The notes under the pieces were generated by a model. The model was not told the DNA's origin. It saw only the letters and a list, made by a program, of their open reading frames with translations, and did no database searches. DNA of 64,000 nt from a virus, in the IMG/VR virus record IMGVR_UViG_3300025079_000003, positions 1 to 64,000 of that record. One strand, written 5' to 3'. Positions 40,834 to 52,600 of the stretch are shown one piece after another. Every line of letters starts with the position of its first letter. Position 1 is the first letter of the stretch. Both the position numbers and the translations under genes were made by a program.

Positions 40834-43800
40834 TTAATTACCAATATACCAACTGTCAAGTTTCTCAAAAGATTCCCACTTTTGTATGCTTGATAGAATT
40901 GGTGCTGCGTCAGCCAAGTTTTTCCAGAACTTTAAGTCTCCTTTTCTTGGTTTATTTTGATACACAAGATCACTATCCTCTCTAAACTCTGGGCTATCAA
41001 AACCATAATATGATCCATATGCTAAAGTACCTAGACCTACAGAAAAGGCTTCTGCTAACTCACCAAGAGTTCTTGTAGAAGCAATTGGACTACCAATCAT
41101 AGCAAAGAGTTCTTGTACACCATCAGGTGATATTGGAACAAACATTACCATTTCTTTATATGTTCTTTGTGTTTGATATTTTGCAAAGTTCTTTATTTTC
41201 TTAACCCATAGCGGCTCATCACCTTCATCATCATCCCATGCATTTTCTAATAGTGACATCATCATCATGCTTAATATAATCATAGATGCTTCACCAACAG
41301 TTCTATTTATATTACCAACTTTGTTTTGTACTAAAGCTTCCATATCTGAAGCACTTATTTCCCCACCACTATCTGTTTGATTGTTTTCTCTGACAGAGTT
41401 TTTATATTCTGATACTACCTCACTCATTTTTACTTTTCCTGTTGCCACTTGTTTAAGTGAATATCTAAGAAACTGTAAAGATGATCTATATCTTCCTTCC
41501 ATCCAACCTAAATTCTGATCATAGTACTGTTGTTGAAATCTAGCTCTCATTGCTGGTGGAAACCACTTATGAAACTGAAATAGTACTACACCCAACCAAT
41601 GATTCTGTGCAACCGTTCTATCTATTCTAGCATAGTTACCATGTGTCTGTTTGTTTACTTCTCTTATTTCATTTCTTATATCAGCAAAGGCTTTAGTAGA
41701 TTGAGTCAGAGGCCCTCCTATTTCAACTTCTATTCCTGTTACTTTATTAGGAACATACTTAATCCACTTTTTATCATATGTAATCTCTTTCTTAACAGGA
41801 TCCCATTGTGCAGCATCATACATACTAGCACTTGTGCCATCCTTTGCTATAAGCTGAGTATCAAATAATACAGCAGATCCAATTTTAGTTTGTACAGCAT
41901 ATTCAAATCCATCCTGTAATGTATAACCTATAGCTTTAAATCTTTCCCAAATAGTTTTTTGTCCAGATGATTCTCTACCAGATTCTCTTATATCTTGACT
42001 GTCATCCATCATTCTCCAGAACTCATTTACACCTTCATATTTATTTGTAGGTTTATTTGGATCATATGAACGTCCTGCAAAGTTTGTTGCACCTATAGTA
42101 GATACATCCACAACCTCTGGAATACCATACATTGCTGTTCTTTTAATAATTCCAGCCATTCCTTCTGTATTAAACTCTTTTTCTGCCCGCAAGTATGCTT
42201 TTCTTGAAAAGAATCTACCACCTATACCTTCTATTGTATTATTGACTTGACCTAATACAAAGTTATTTATGTTACCAAAAGGGTTAAAGGCTACATAAGC
42301 TAAGGATGAAACTGAAACTAACACCTCAACAAATCTGTCAACAAAACCTTTACTATCTTTAGCATTATTATATAATACCATCTTTTGCCACATTCGTGCT
42401 CTACGTACTACATTCTTTTGAAGTCCTTCATTACCAGCTTCACCTTTAATATTCCATTTTTCTGGTGTAACTTTATCTAACATTCCTGTAACTAAATTTC
42501 CTCCTGATTCAATGTATGATCTTTTTTCTAATACTTTTATTAATGCATTAATTGTATCTTCTACAGCACCCATAGTCTCAAAATGTTCAGCCATTCTATT
42601 AAACTGTAATAAACTATCTGTTAAATCAGTGCTTACCTCACCTATAGTAGGCTGGCTTCTTTGTTTTTGTACTAAGCCTTCTAATATATTTCTTTGTTTA
42701 TTATATTCTTTTAGTTTTATCTTTTTGTTTTTATAATCCTCTTTGAGCTGTGTAATTTTATTTTCTAACTGAGTAAGTCTTTCTTCTACTCTAGGGTTAC
42801 CAGTAAAAAATATAGGCATGCTATCCACTCTTTCTCCTAATTCATTAACAACAACAGTTTTCTGTTCTGTAGTAGATGTAAATAAATTTTTCATACTTCT
42901 ACTTGACTTAGCCCACATTCTGGTAAAGAATCCTCCATAAGCGTTTTTCTTTAAGTCATCTGCAATATTACTTTTTACCAACGGTATACTACCTAACATC
43001 TTTTGTCTTGTCTGTGGGGGTAATTTACTAAGCATCTCTCCTTCATACAACTCTATAAACATATCATAGTATTCTCTACGTGCTACAGCTAATGCATCAT
43101 TAACCTTAGGATCCATTATATCTATGTACTTTTGACTTCGCATATCTTCTGGCTTACCTGTTTTTGGATCTATAGGTCTAGCTATTAGTCTAGGTTCAAT
43201 GTAATCTTGCTTTACAGATGGATAAGTTTCATCACGTTTAATTTGACCTGTAGGCTCACCTGCCTTTTTAAAAGCTTTTACATAATCTGTAGTTCTATAA
43301 TACTTAGCTCTATATTTAGTGTAGTCATTTTTTGATACACCACTACGCTTTTCCCAACTAAAAGACCTAGAGTTCCACTCTTCATAAACATTACGCACAT
43401 CTTTAAACTCTTGTGTATATCTATGATAGTCACCATCTATTGGTTGTTTCTGATCATTGATTATTTCAGCTCTCATAAACTGATTCACATTAGTCTTTAA
43501 TCTAGATAGTTTTTTATTCCATTCTATATCTTTTCTACCTTGAGCTGTCTTTTTTGCTTCTTCAAGATTTGTAACATCTGCATATTGAAAAGGTACACCC
43601 GCTTCATCTTGTGTTGCAGCAAACAAATCTCTACGTCTTTCACGGAATTTTAAACTTAATGGTTGTACATATGCATCAGGTTTTAGCTGACCGTTCTCAT
43701 CAAAATTTAACATGAAATCATAGAGCCTATTTTTAGATACACCAGGTTGAAGTAATCTAAGCTTTTCAGCTGCAGCTATAACTTTGCTATCACGCATAGA

Positions 43801-46623
43801 AATATTAGTTAATAACTTTTGCATTTGAGCTTTATAGATTTTATCCATTGTTGCTAATATAGCATCTTTACTTGTTGATAAATCTTTTGAATATAAGGCT
43901 GAATTAGATATATCAGGAACTGTTGTTAAAAGGGCTTGAAAGTCTGCCAAAGTAAATGTCATACCTGAATGATCTTGAATAATAACTTTATCAGTTGGAT
44001 CAAAACCATCTCTCATGTTTACTCTAACAACTTCTTCAGCAAAATCAAACAGTGCTCTATTTACTAATCCTTGTCTATCAATCTTTCTATTAACTACTGA
44101 GGCAGGACCATTTAGTTCAATTAATACTGCATTAATATTATTTATTAAATATCTTTGTGTAGCATTTAATTGTTCTATTAAACCTTTGTTTTGTTTAAAG
44201 CTATACAAACCCTCAAAGGTTGTCATAAATCTATTAAAACCTAATACTTTATTAATAAAACCATCTTCTTTGACATTATCTGGATTACTAATATAATCTT
44301 TGTATTCTTTCATTTGTCTTAATGAATCCTGCAACAATGTTGTATATGTAGTAGATATATCTTTATTATTTTCTGGATCAATCAATGCTAGATCTATAAT
44401 AGCTAAAGTATTATCTATTTGTTCTTTAGCTTCTGCACTACTTCTTTCCATGTAGATATTACTTTTTACTTTGTCTAACATTTCTTGTTTAGTAACAATA
44501 GCTAATCTATAATCTTTGATTGCACCAAATACAGAACTTAAAGCTACATTTTCATATGGATCTACAACTTCTATGTCTTCCATTAATGCATCTTCTATTT
44601 CTTCTTTTCTTGAATCATATGCAATTCCATCAGTACCACCTTCGTCTAATTTTTGATCTAGCATTTCTCCTTCAACATTATAAACTGTCTCAGGAATTAA
44701 ATAGTCTACATTAATACCATTATCCATTTCATTATGCGGAACTGTACTTGTATATTCTAGTTTAGGGAGTGTAGATATATCATCATTTATTTGAATATTT
44801 ATAGTTGATCTAGCAAATTTATCCATATCCACCTTATATCCCATGTTGGTAGCCATTCTAGCTATAAGATTTATCTGAATAGCATCTTGTACTCTAAGAG
44901 GTAGCTCAGAAACATTATTATTTTTTAATCTGTTACCAGATGCTAATGGAACTAAGACATCTTCATATCCAGATGCTTGATCAGAATTAATTATATTAAT
45001 TTTTATAATTTTTAAATTACCAAACTTATCAACTAATACTATATCTGCTTTTGCAGCAACATTAGTTTTAGGGTCAGAAAAAATAACATTAGTTAATATA
45101 ACATCACTATCATTTTTGATTGTTACAATATCAGCTTTAATGTTTTCAAATGCTGCTTGTGCTAATTCTTTGTCCAATGATAAACCTTCAGATATTTCTT
45201 CAAAAGTTTTATATGATGCCACTGCATCAACTATAGTACTAATATCATTTTTAATTGCTGTAGAAAACTTATCAGTTTTACCTATAACCTCACCAGCTGA
45301 TTGATATGCTTCTCTTGTATTTATATCATAAAAAGTATTATTGTCTTTGTTAAGAACCACTAGGTTGTTAATAAAGTTATTAGGTGTGTTAGCAGATAAT
45401 GAATCTGATAAAGCAGCTGTTTCTTTTATATTATGAAACATTTCATTAATAACTGTTTTTTGTTGGTCTGTCCTAGAAGACTTCAAAGCTTGATTTACTA
45501 AACTTTGTTTTTCTGGTGTAAGATTATATCTTACTCTACCATTGATAGATTGACCTGTTTCAAAAGATATACCTGAAGTATTTAATAACTTAGCTACGTC
45601 AGACAAAGTTAGATCAGATCTTATTGCTTGTACTGGTAATTTTCTACCAGTTATATATTGATTAAGGTTTTCAATTATATTTTTAAACCACTTAAGCAAT
45701 TCTTCTATACTATTTAAAAAAGACTGTGTAGGACTTTCTTCATACTCTTTATTAAAATGTCTTGACAAAGCTTGAGTAACTACTTCCATTTCCCTTTCCT
45801 CTGCAGTTATATTTCTTTTCTTATTATATGCATCTTCTATTTGTTGAGTCATCTCAGGAAACATACGTCTAGATTCATCTAATAAAGTTTCATACAATGG
45901 AATGTTATCTACCTTTACTGCCTCTATAAAAGGATGTAGCATTTCTTCAATTAGTATTTCATCAGTGACTCTACCTTTAATTAAAATAGCATTATTAGCA
46001 ACATAAAAAGAATTAACCTGTGAAAAAGGTACTTTAGCTTTTCTCCACTGTGGTAATAAATCATACTTCTTTTTTGCTTCTGTAGGTGTAAGTAATTGTA
46101 CACTTACATCAGGAAACATCCTCATTAAATGTTTTACTACTTGCCTTGCTCTAGGGGTGTCCCAAGATCTTGATTGAGGAAGCATGTCTTTTGCTGTAAA
46201 TAAATTACTATTAACTGACACTGCATATGTTTTAGGAGTCTTATCTATATTTAATGAGTCTGCTGGTAAATTATTAGCCTCTAAATATCTTTTTGCTCTT
46301 CTAACATTTGAATCTATTAATGAATCACTTATCTGTAATGTATCTTGATCAGTATTATTTATATAGTAAGAACCTTGATGACTATGAATAATCTTTTCTC
46401 TACTTAGATTATTTAATAAGGCTTGTCCAAATTCTTTTTGCTTTAAATTGTTTAAAGCTCTTTTATCTTTAACATATGAAGCAGCCTCTACTACAGTAGG
46501 AATTGCATCACTATCAGTTGATTCTTGCCAACTATTAATAACATTAGTAGTTATAAGATCTGTTTTATAAACTTCTAATAATGCTATATACTCTGCCGTG
46601 TTTTTATTTGGACATTTTGCCAT
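40834..46623 (-). CDS. Giant virion-associated protein, 1929 aa
   Basis: The protein begins two bases downstream of the 4387 aa gene. It shows a degenerate zincin-like site near residue 226 (EILIEEMLHPFIEAV, with EEMLH where HExxH would be) followed by EREMEVVTQALSRHF, matching the HEAFH ... EEYMADQF arrangement of the 4387 aa protein. The middle holds long helical and coiled-coil stretches (about 1270-1320, LENKITQLKEDYKNKKIKLKEYNKQ). The C-terminal part has hydrophobic helices (FVEVLVSVSSLAYVAFNPFGNINNFV; EASMIILSMMMMSLLENAW). Large proteins of this sort are packed in virions and injected. The active site seems dead, so a structural or pilot role is more likely than proteolysis. Confidence 0.55.
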   Translation of the reverse strand: MAKCPNKNTAEYIALLEVYKTDLITTNVINSWQESTDSDAIPTVVEAASYVKDKRALNNLKQKEFGQALLNNLSREKIIHSHQGSYYINNTDQDTLQISDSLIDSNVRRAKRYLEANNLPADSLNIDKTPKTYAVSVNSNLFTAKDMLPQSRSWDTPRARQVVKHLMRMFPDVSVQLLTPTEAKKKYDLLPQWRKAKVPFSQVNSFYVANNAILIKGRVTDEILIEEMLHPFIEAVKVDNIPLYETLLDESRRMFPEMTQQIEDAYNKKRNITAEEREMEVVTQALSRHFNKEYEESPTQSFLNSIEELLKWFKNIIENLNQYITGRKLPVQAIRSDLTLSDVAKLLNTSGISFETGQSINGRVRYNLTPEKQSLVNQALKSSRTDQQKTVINEMFHNIKETAALSDSLSANTPNNFINNLVVLNKDNNTFYDINTREAYQSAGEVIGKTDKFSTAIKNDISTIVDAVASYKTFEEISEGLSLDKELAQAAFENIKADIVTIKNDSDVILTNVIFSDPKTNVAAKADIVLVDKFGNLKIIKINIINSDQASGYEDVLVPLASGNRLKNNNVSELPLRVQDAIQINLIARMATNMGYKVDMDKFARSTINIQINDDISTLPKLEYTSTVPHNEMDNGINVDYLIPETVYNVEGEMLDQKLDEGGTDGIAYDSRKEEIEDALMEDIEVVDPYENVALSSVFGAIKDYRLAIVTKQEMLDKVKSNIYMERSSAEAKEQIDNTLAIIDLALIDPENNKDISTTYTTLLQDSLRQMKEYKDYISNPDNVKEDGFINKVLGFNRFMTTFEGLYSFKQNKGLIEQLNATQRYLINNINAVLIELNGPASVVNRKIDRQGLVNRALFDFAEEVVRVNMRDGFDPTDKVIIQDHSGMTFTLADFQALLTTVPDISNSALYSKDLSTSKDAILATMDKIYKAQMQKLLTNISMRDSKVIAAAEKLRLLQPGVSKNRLYDFMLNFDENGQLKPDAYVQPLSLKFRERRRDLFAATQDEAGVPFQYADVTNLEEAKKTAQGRKDIEWNKKLSRLKTNVNQFMRAEIINDQKQPIDGDYHRYTQEFKDVRNVYEEWNSRSFSWEKRSGVSKNDYTKYRAKYYRTTDYVKAFKKAGEPTGQIKRDETYPSVKQDYIEPRLIARPIDPKTGKPEDMRSQKYIDIMDPKVNDALAVARREYYDMFIELYEGEMLSKLPPQTRQKMLGSIPLVKSNIADDLKKNAYGGFFTRMWAKSSRSMKNLFTSTTEQKTVVVNELGERVDSMPIFFTGNPRVEERLTQLENKITQLKEDYKNKKIKLKEYNKQRNILEGLVQKQRSQPTIGEVSTDLTDSLLQFNRMAEHFETMGAVEDTINALIKVLEKRSYIESGGNLVTGMLDKVTPEKWNIKGEAGNEGLQKNVVRRARMWQKMVLYNNAKDSKGFVDRFVEVLVSVSSLAYVAFNPFGNINNFVLGQVNNTIEGIGGRFFSRKAYLRAEKEFNTEGMAGIIKRTAMYGIPEVVDVSTIGATNFAGRSYDPNKPTNKYEGVNEFWRMMDDSQDIRESGRESSGQKTIWERFKAIGYTLQDGFEYAVQTKIGSAVLFDTQLIAKDGTSASMYDAAQWDPVKKEITYDKKWIKYVPNKVTGIEVEIGGPLTQSTKAFADIRNEIREVNKQTHGNYARIDRTVAQNHWLGVVLFQFHKWFPPAMRARFQQQYYDQNLGWMEGRYRSSLQFLRYSLKQVATGKVKMSEVVSEYKNSVRENNQTDSGGEISASDMEALVQNKVGNINRTVGEASMIILSMMMMSLLENAWDDDEGDEPLWVKKIKNFAKYQTQRTYKEMVMFVPISPDGVQELFAMIGSPIASTRTLGELAEAFSVGLGTLAYGSYYGFDSPEFREDSDLVYQNKPRKGDLKFWKNLADAAPILSSIQKWESFEKLDSWYIGN

Positions 46624-46625
46624 AA

Positions 46626-49600
46626 CTATAAATTACATTTTTTAATTTGATCAATTAATTCTTGTGGGCTACCCCACATAGAGTTAGGATTCCTATCATA
46701 CAAATCTAATAAATCTTCTAAACTATTAATATTATTTTCTCTTTTAAAGTTTTTAACCTCTGTACTAAATGAACCATCTTCTATATTGCTATCCCAAAAC
46801 TCTGTTATTTCAGGATGACTAATAAAAGGATCAAACATATCTAACTGACCTATCAACTCCTGTCTATTCTCACTAATAGGAAGCTCTTCTACTTCTAATA
46901 TACCTAGTTCTTCAGAAGTAATATTGTCTGTTGCCTCTGCAATTGATGCCGCAATAGCATCTAATTCTGCAGTGTCTACTATATTTACACTATCTATAAT
47001 TACTGATTCGTCTGTTACATCCAGATTAATAGATTGATTACGGAATATTTGTGGTACAGTTTTACTTGTATCTTCTGTTTCTTTAACAACCTCTGGTGTG
47101 CTTTTTGATACTTCAGGTTTCTCCATCATTTGTTTTAGAGTAGGTCTATTACCAAACATAAATCCTGCACCAAACTGTAAAGGAGAACCTATCAAATCAA
47201 CTGATGTTTTTTCTTGATCATTTCTTTGATATATAGTTGATTCTATACCGGTCTGACGGTCTATAGTATCCATCCTTTTTATTGCAATTGAATCAGTTTC
47301 AGAATTAAACTTTCTTGGTAATAACTTAGCATTAGATGCAGATAGCAAATAGTTTTCTACAAAAGATGTCGTACCTCCAGCATCTGTAAATTCTTTAGAT
47401 CTTAAATATTTTTCTGTAGAATTAATTTCAGATAAATAGTCTTCTAGAACATACGGGCTAATTGATTCTAATAAACCACCCGGTGCTAATTGTAAACCAT
47501 CTTTAACCATAATATAATTTATAACAGTTTTTGCAAATTGTCTTGTATCAGGGTTATTGTATAATTTATTAAATGAGGTTTGTAGATCATATTTTTGTAA
47601 TCTATTTAGCTTTCTCCATGTGTTTGCTTGAGCTAGATACAAACCTGATCTATTACCCTTATCAGTTGGTTTGTATGTTGTAACAAAATCAAATAAAAAG
47701 AAATTGCCAGGATCACTTATTCTAAGTTGTTCTACTGCATGCCATACATTACCTTGTTCATTATCTTGTCCTGGATATAGTATACCGTTACTTAAAGGAT
47801 TATTTTTATCTATATTTTGATATGCACTTAATGTGACAAATGCTAATACATCTTTTTTAACTTTTGTTCTAACGGCCTCACTATTCTTATATAAGTTTGT
47901 ATCTAATCTTCCAACTAATTCTGATGTAATTCTTTTTACACCTGGTGTCTGTGATAAAAACATCTTTGGTAAAATATTTACATTTATGTCTGATAGTTGT
48001 TCAGATAATCCAGATAGATATGAACTACTCAACATATTTCTTACCTTTATAAAATAAGGATTTTTTATAAAATCATTTATGCTTTCTACCCTTTGAGAAA
48101 TACTATCAATGTTTTTTCCTAATCCATTGTTAAGACTTACTAGACTATTTAATTTAACCGTAAAATTAGATATAGTAATTACTTTTGCAAAAACCTGTAA
48201 GGCCCCTTGTAATTCAAGTACTTCTAAATTATCAGCTACTCCTCTTTCTAAAGCATCTTTATCAGGAACTATACCCTTTACTATTTTTCCTTTATCATCT
48301 CTTTCTATTAGATCATTTATTCTATCTCCAATAGAAGGAGATATACCATCACTATTATCAATTTGTCTATATATATCTTGTATAATTTTTTGATTTAAAA
48401 GTAGTATAGAAGTTTCTAACGGAACACCAAGTTGAATCATATTTGATAACATACGTGTAGCATGAGCGTTCAAACCTAACTTACTTACCAAAAACTCTTT
48501 AGCATTGTCTGTCATAGCAACTATTAGAGAAGACATTAAATCTTGTTTTCTCATTCCGTTTTCATTTAAAGTTCCACCAAAAGACTTATACTCTTTACCA
48601 TCAAGCTCAAACTTTAAAGTACCTAAACCTATTTTATATTCTTTAAATAAAGACAAATATAAATTTGGTGAAACTACTGAACCAATTGAAGCACCCTTAT
48701 TGTTTGTAAAAGCAACAGTTTGTCCAGTAAGGGTATCTATATCTTTACCTGCTTGGTTAGTTCTTTCTGAAAAACCAGGTAATTTTCTAACACTCTCCCA
48801 AACATTCTTTAATAAATCTAAGTTAGACGGTCTATAAGCTATTGGATATGTACCTGATGTTAAATAATCATTACTTACTAATTGACGTTTATAATCTACT
48901 AGTTTATTGCTTACAGGTGCTTCATAAGGAGCCTGCTTATTATCTTTTACAAATTGATTAAACTCACTTTGAGTAATAGGCATACCTAATACTTTTAAAG
49001 CACCAACAGCATTCTTACTAAAGCCAGCATTTTCAGCAGGTGTTTGATCTATATCAACTAATGAATCAGATATTATAACACCTTGTAGTTTATATAATTT
49101 TATAGCTTCAGAATATTGGTTTCCTGTTTCATTAACCTTTTTGTTTACATAATTAATATAACTAGAATAATTATTTTCATATGCTTTAAACTCACCTTTC
49201 TCTACATAAAACTCCTTCATGTGTATGTATGCTTGATCTATATCAAAATCTGCACCAGACACTTCTATAAGTTCATTTGAAAACATTGCTGAACCTCCCA
49301 TGAAGTTGGGTAAAAAATCTACAACCTTTACATTAAAGGCAGAATGATAGTCTTCACTAGGTATACGTACAGCATACATCTCACTAACTACATCAGGTAT
49401 AGTATTTTTATATCTTCTATATTTACTCTTATAAGCCAATAAGTCATTTACTTCTTTTGATTGAGGAGGCATAATTGCTTCAGAATATCTTTGACCTTGA
49501 TATTCACCACCTTTATATTCTTTTAAGTTATATCTTAAACGGTCTACTATAATAACACCTTCAGCTGGTAAAGGATCACCAGTGTTTAATTCTTCAAGGC

Positions 49601-52600
49601 TTCTATTATCTAATGTAAAGTTTCCATTAAGAAATTCATTTTCTCTTATTACTTCTTGTCTATCAGGAGTAACTTTACCATTAAAGGTTTCTATACTAAA
49701 TACTCTTCTGTATACATTCTTTCCTAATGATGATACTAATGCAACACTAGTTCCATTTACTTTTTCTTGAAAAACACCTTGACTAAAGTATGTCAAGAAC
49801 AGCTGTTCATATTTACTTATAGTATAAGGGTTATCTAAATTATATTTAAGTTGATTGTTTTCATCAGAACTAAAAAATTCAATTAGATTACTAGTTGATT
49901 GACCAGCCTGTAAAGAATTAACTGCATACTTAGAAAACAATACTAAGTTAGGACTTACTATCTTATTTAATTTTGATGCATCTATTTCTGATCTTACATC
50001 TTCTACATTAAATGTTAATTTAACTTTAGCATTATACTTTAATCTTGATCTATATTTTAAATCATTATTATAGTTTATAATTGTTTGTTGAATATCCTTA
50101 TTTCTAGGATCTTGTTCAGATGTGTTTAGAGTTTTCATCTGACTTTGTAAAGTAATCTGTTTTTTATTTGATGGATTAATTTGTTGTAAGCCAAAGTACT
50201 TAGCATAAATAGTTGTGGCATTGTTTGTAAAACCACTAGGTTGACCATTTAAATCACTAATAGGATTTAAATTTTGTTTCATCATTTTTAGTGCTGATTC
50301 AGGTGCTGCTATACTTACAGTTTGATTTTCTTTATCTAATTCTTCTAAGTTGACTCTTAAGTTGTGTAGTTTTTCTTGACCTGGCTTAGCAACCCACATA
50401 TCATCAGAGTTCTGCATAGATGTTAACTCTTTGGTTAAAGTAGTATAAGACATCTTTATATATGTTTCACCATCAAAATACGCATACTTTTTAGAATTTA
50501 ACATGTTGCCTTGAGATATAAGCTCACCAATCTCTTCCCATTGTAGAACTTCTCCTTGTTCAATTTTATTTAATGCAGCAGCTAATGCTGGTGTCATTTC
50601 ACCAATACCAAATTGAAAATGTCTAGTGGCTTTTACAGTACCATATACTTGTGCATCTGCAATCTGAATAGAATTTGAACTTAATCCAGACATTAATGTT
50701 GGCTCATTAAAAGCAACTAAATTTATTTTGTTTGTCTCATGCATTACCCCCAAACGTGGGTCAGTTAAATATGTTTCAGCAGGTATAAAAGAGTTATTAT
50801 TACCCTTTGCTCTTTTACTTTTATCAGTAAAGTCTTTTAAAACTTTAGCTTGATCACTTAAATAAAGCTCATTTAATGATTTAACATTTAAGTAATTATT
50901 AAAAAACACTTGTTTAAGGTTATAAATAGGATCCATGTCAATTAGATTATACATAGCTGCAGTTGACTTAGCAGCTTCTTTAACAGCTCCAGTAGTACCT
51001 CTACTTATACCACGTACAATTTTCTTATCTATTCTATTTCTAACGTTTAGTGTATCTATTAAGTTATCAAACTCATTAAACTTACTATCTAAGTTGGCTT
51101 CTAATTGTTTCTTAAATGACTTTTTATTTAGCTTAGCTGCTCTTAAAGCTTGTTCAAATGCAGCTGGCTCTTCTGAAAGTGCTTCTTTTATTAGCCCGCT
51201 TCTAGTATCTATATTTAAAAGTGTCTCATTATTGGCAAATGTTTTTGATCTAAACTCTCCAGTGTTATACCCTTCTATTACATCAGTAGTTCTATTTGGA
51301 CCATTCTCTCTTACTATTCTATTGTACTCATTCTCAACAAAATTATAAAAGGCCTCTAATACTTCATCAGTAATAACGTCTCTTCCTTGTATTTTTTCTA
51401 CTGCTTTTATAATAGGTAAAGTTGTTTGATCACCTGTATTTGAAGACTCCATAACTCTAATTAAATTTGGAGATATAGCAAATCTACTATCTGTACCATT
51501 TACAGGATTCTTAACCAGTACAGATTTCAAAGGTTTTCTATTAAGAGAATTGTAAAAAGCTAAATAGTTGTTTATGTTAGTAACTAAAAATTCAGCAGGA
51601 GTATATTTCCCATAGTCTGTACTCTTTAATGTTAAACTAGATTTTACATCTAAGTCAGCAGATAAACTTCTTAAAACTTTTGTGCCAGATATTCTAGATA
51701 TCTTTACTTGATTATTGTCTGCTAAAGCATTAAATGCAGGTGAGTTCAATAAAAAGTTATTACTTAAATAATCATCCTGTAATAATCTTGCCCTCTCACT
51801 TGCAGAGTTTAATGCTCTTGTCTTTCTTAAATTAAATGTTGGTTGTTGATGTGAATTAACTAAATCATTATTTGAATTCTTAAATACTGTAGCTCCAATT
51901 GTTTCATCAAATGATGCATTACCTAAAGCTAATTTTTTTAATTTGCTTTCTGCTCCCTCAGGTGAAAATAAATCTACTCCTTCTTTAATCAACTCAAAAA
52001 ACACCTCTATATCATTAAGTGTCATTGGTTGTACATCAGGATGAAAAGATAGCAATTGTTCTTGTGCTTTAGTAAGATTCTCTCTTGCCATAAGCCTACT
52101 ATAAGACATATAACCTGGACTAATAGAAATACCTAAATTATCAAATAAAAGTTTAGATAATTTTCTAGATCGTTCATTTAATGCATTGTTTCTTATTGTA
52201 GTTTTTTTAGGTCTTAACTCTGTTTGTAATGTAACAAGTGCTTTTAATGCATCCTTTCTTATATTTAAATCATCTTGCCATAACTGTAGCTTAGATGAAT
52301 ATCCTTCTGACCATGAGTCTAATTGATTATTAGAATCATCTCTTTGAGATGCTGAATGAACAATTGAATTACCCAACATATCTCTTTGAGTAAAAAACCA
52401 CTCTACTCTAAAGTTTGTAAATGAATTAAGTACTTTAATCAAAAAGTTTGGGTTAGTAATACCTTCAGGAAACTGTTCAAAAGTAAAGTCTTCTGTATAA
52501 CTCTCTGGCATATTAATACCTGAGTTTTCAAATATTTGGTTTACAACAGCTTCAGTCTGTGGATTAGTTTGTGAAAAAGCATACATAGCTTGTAGCATTT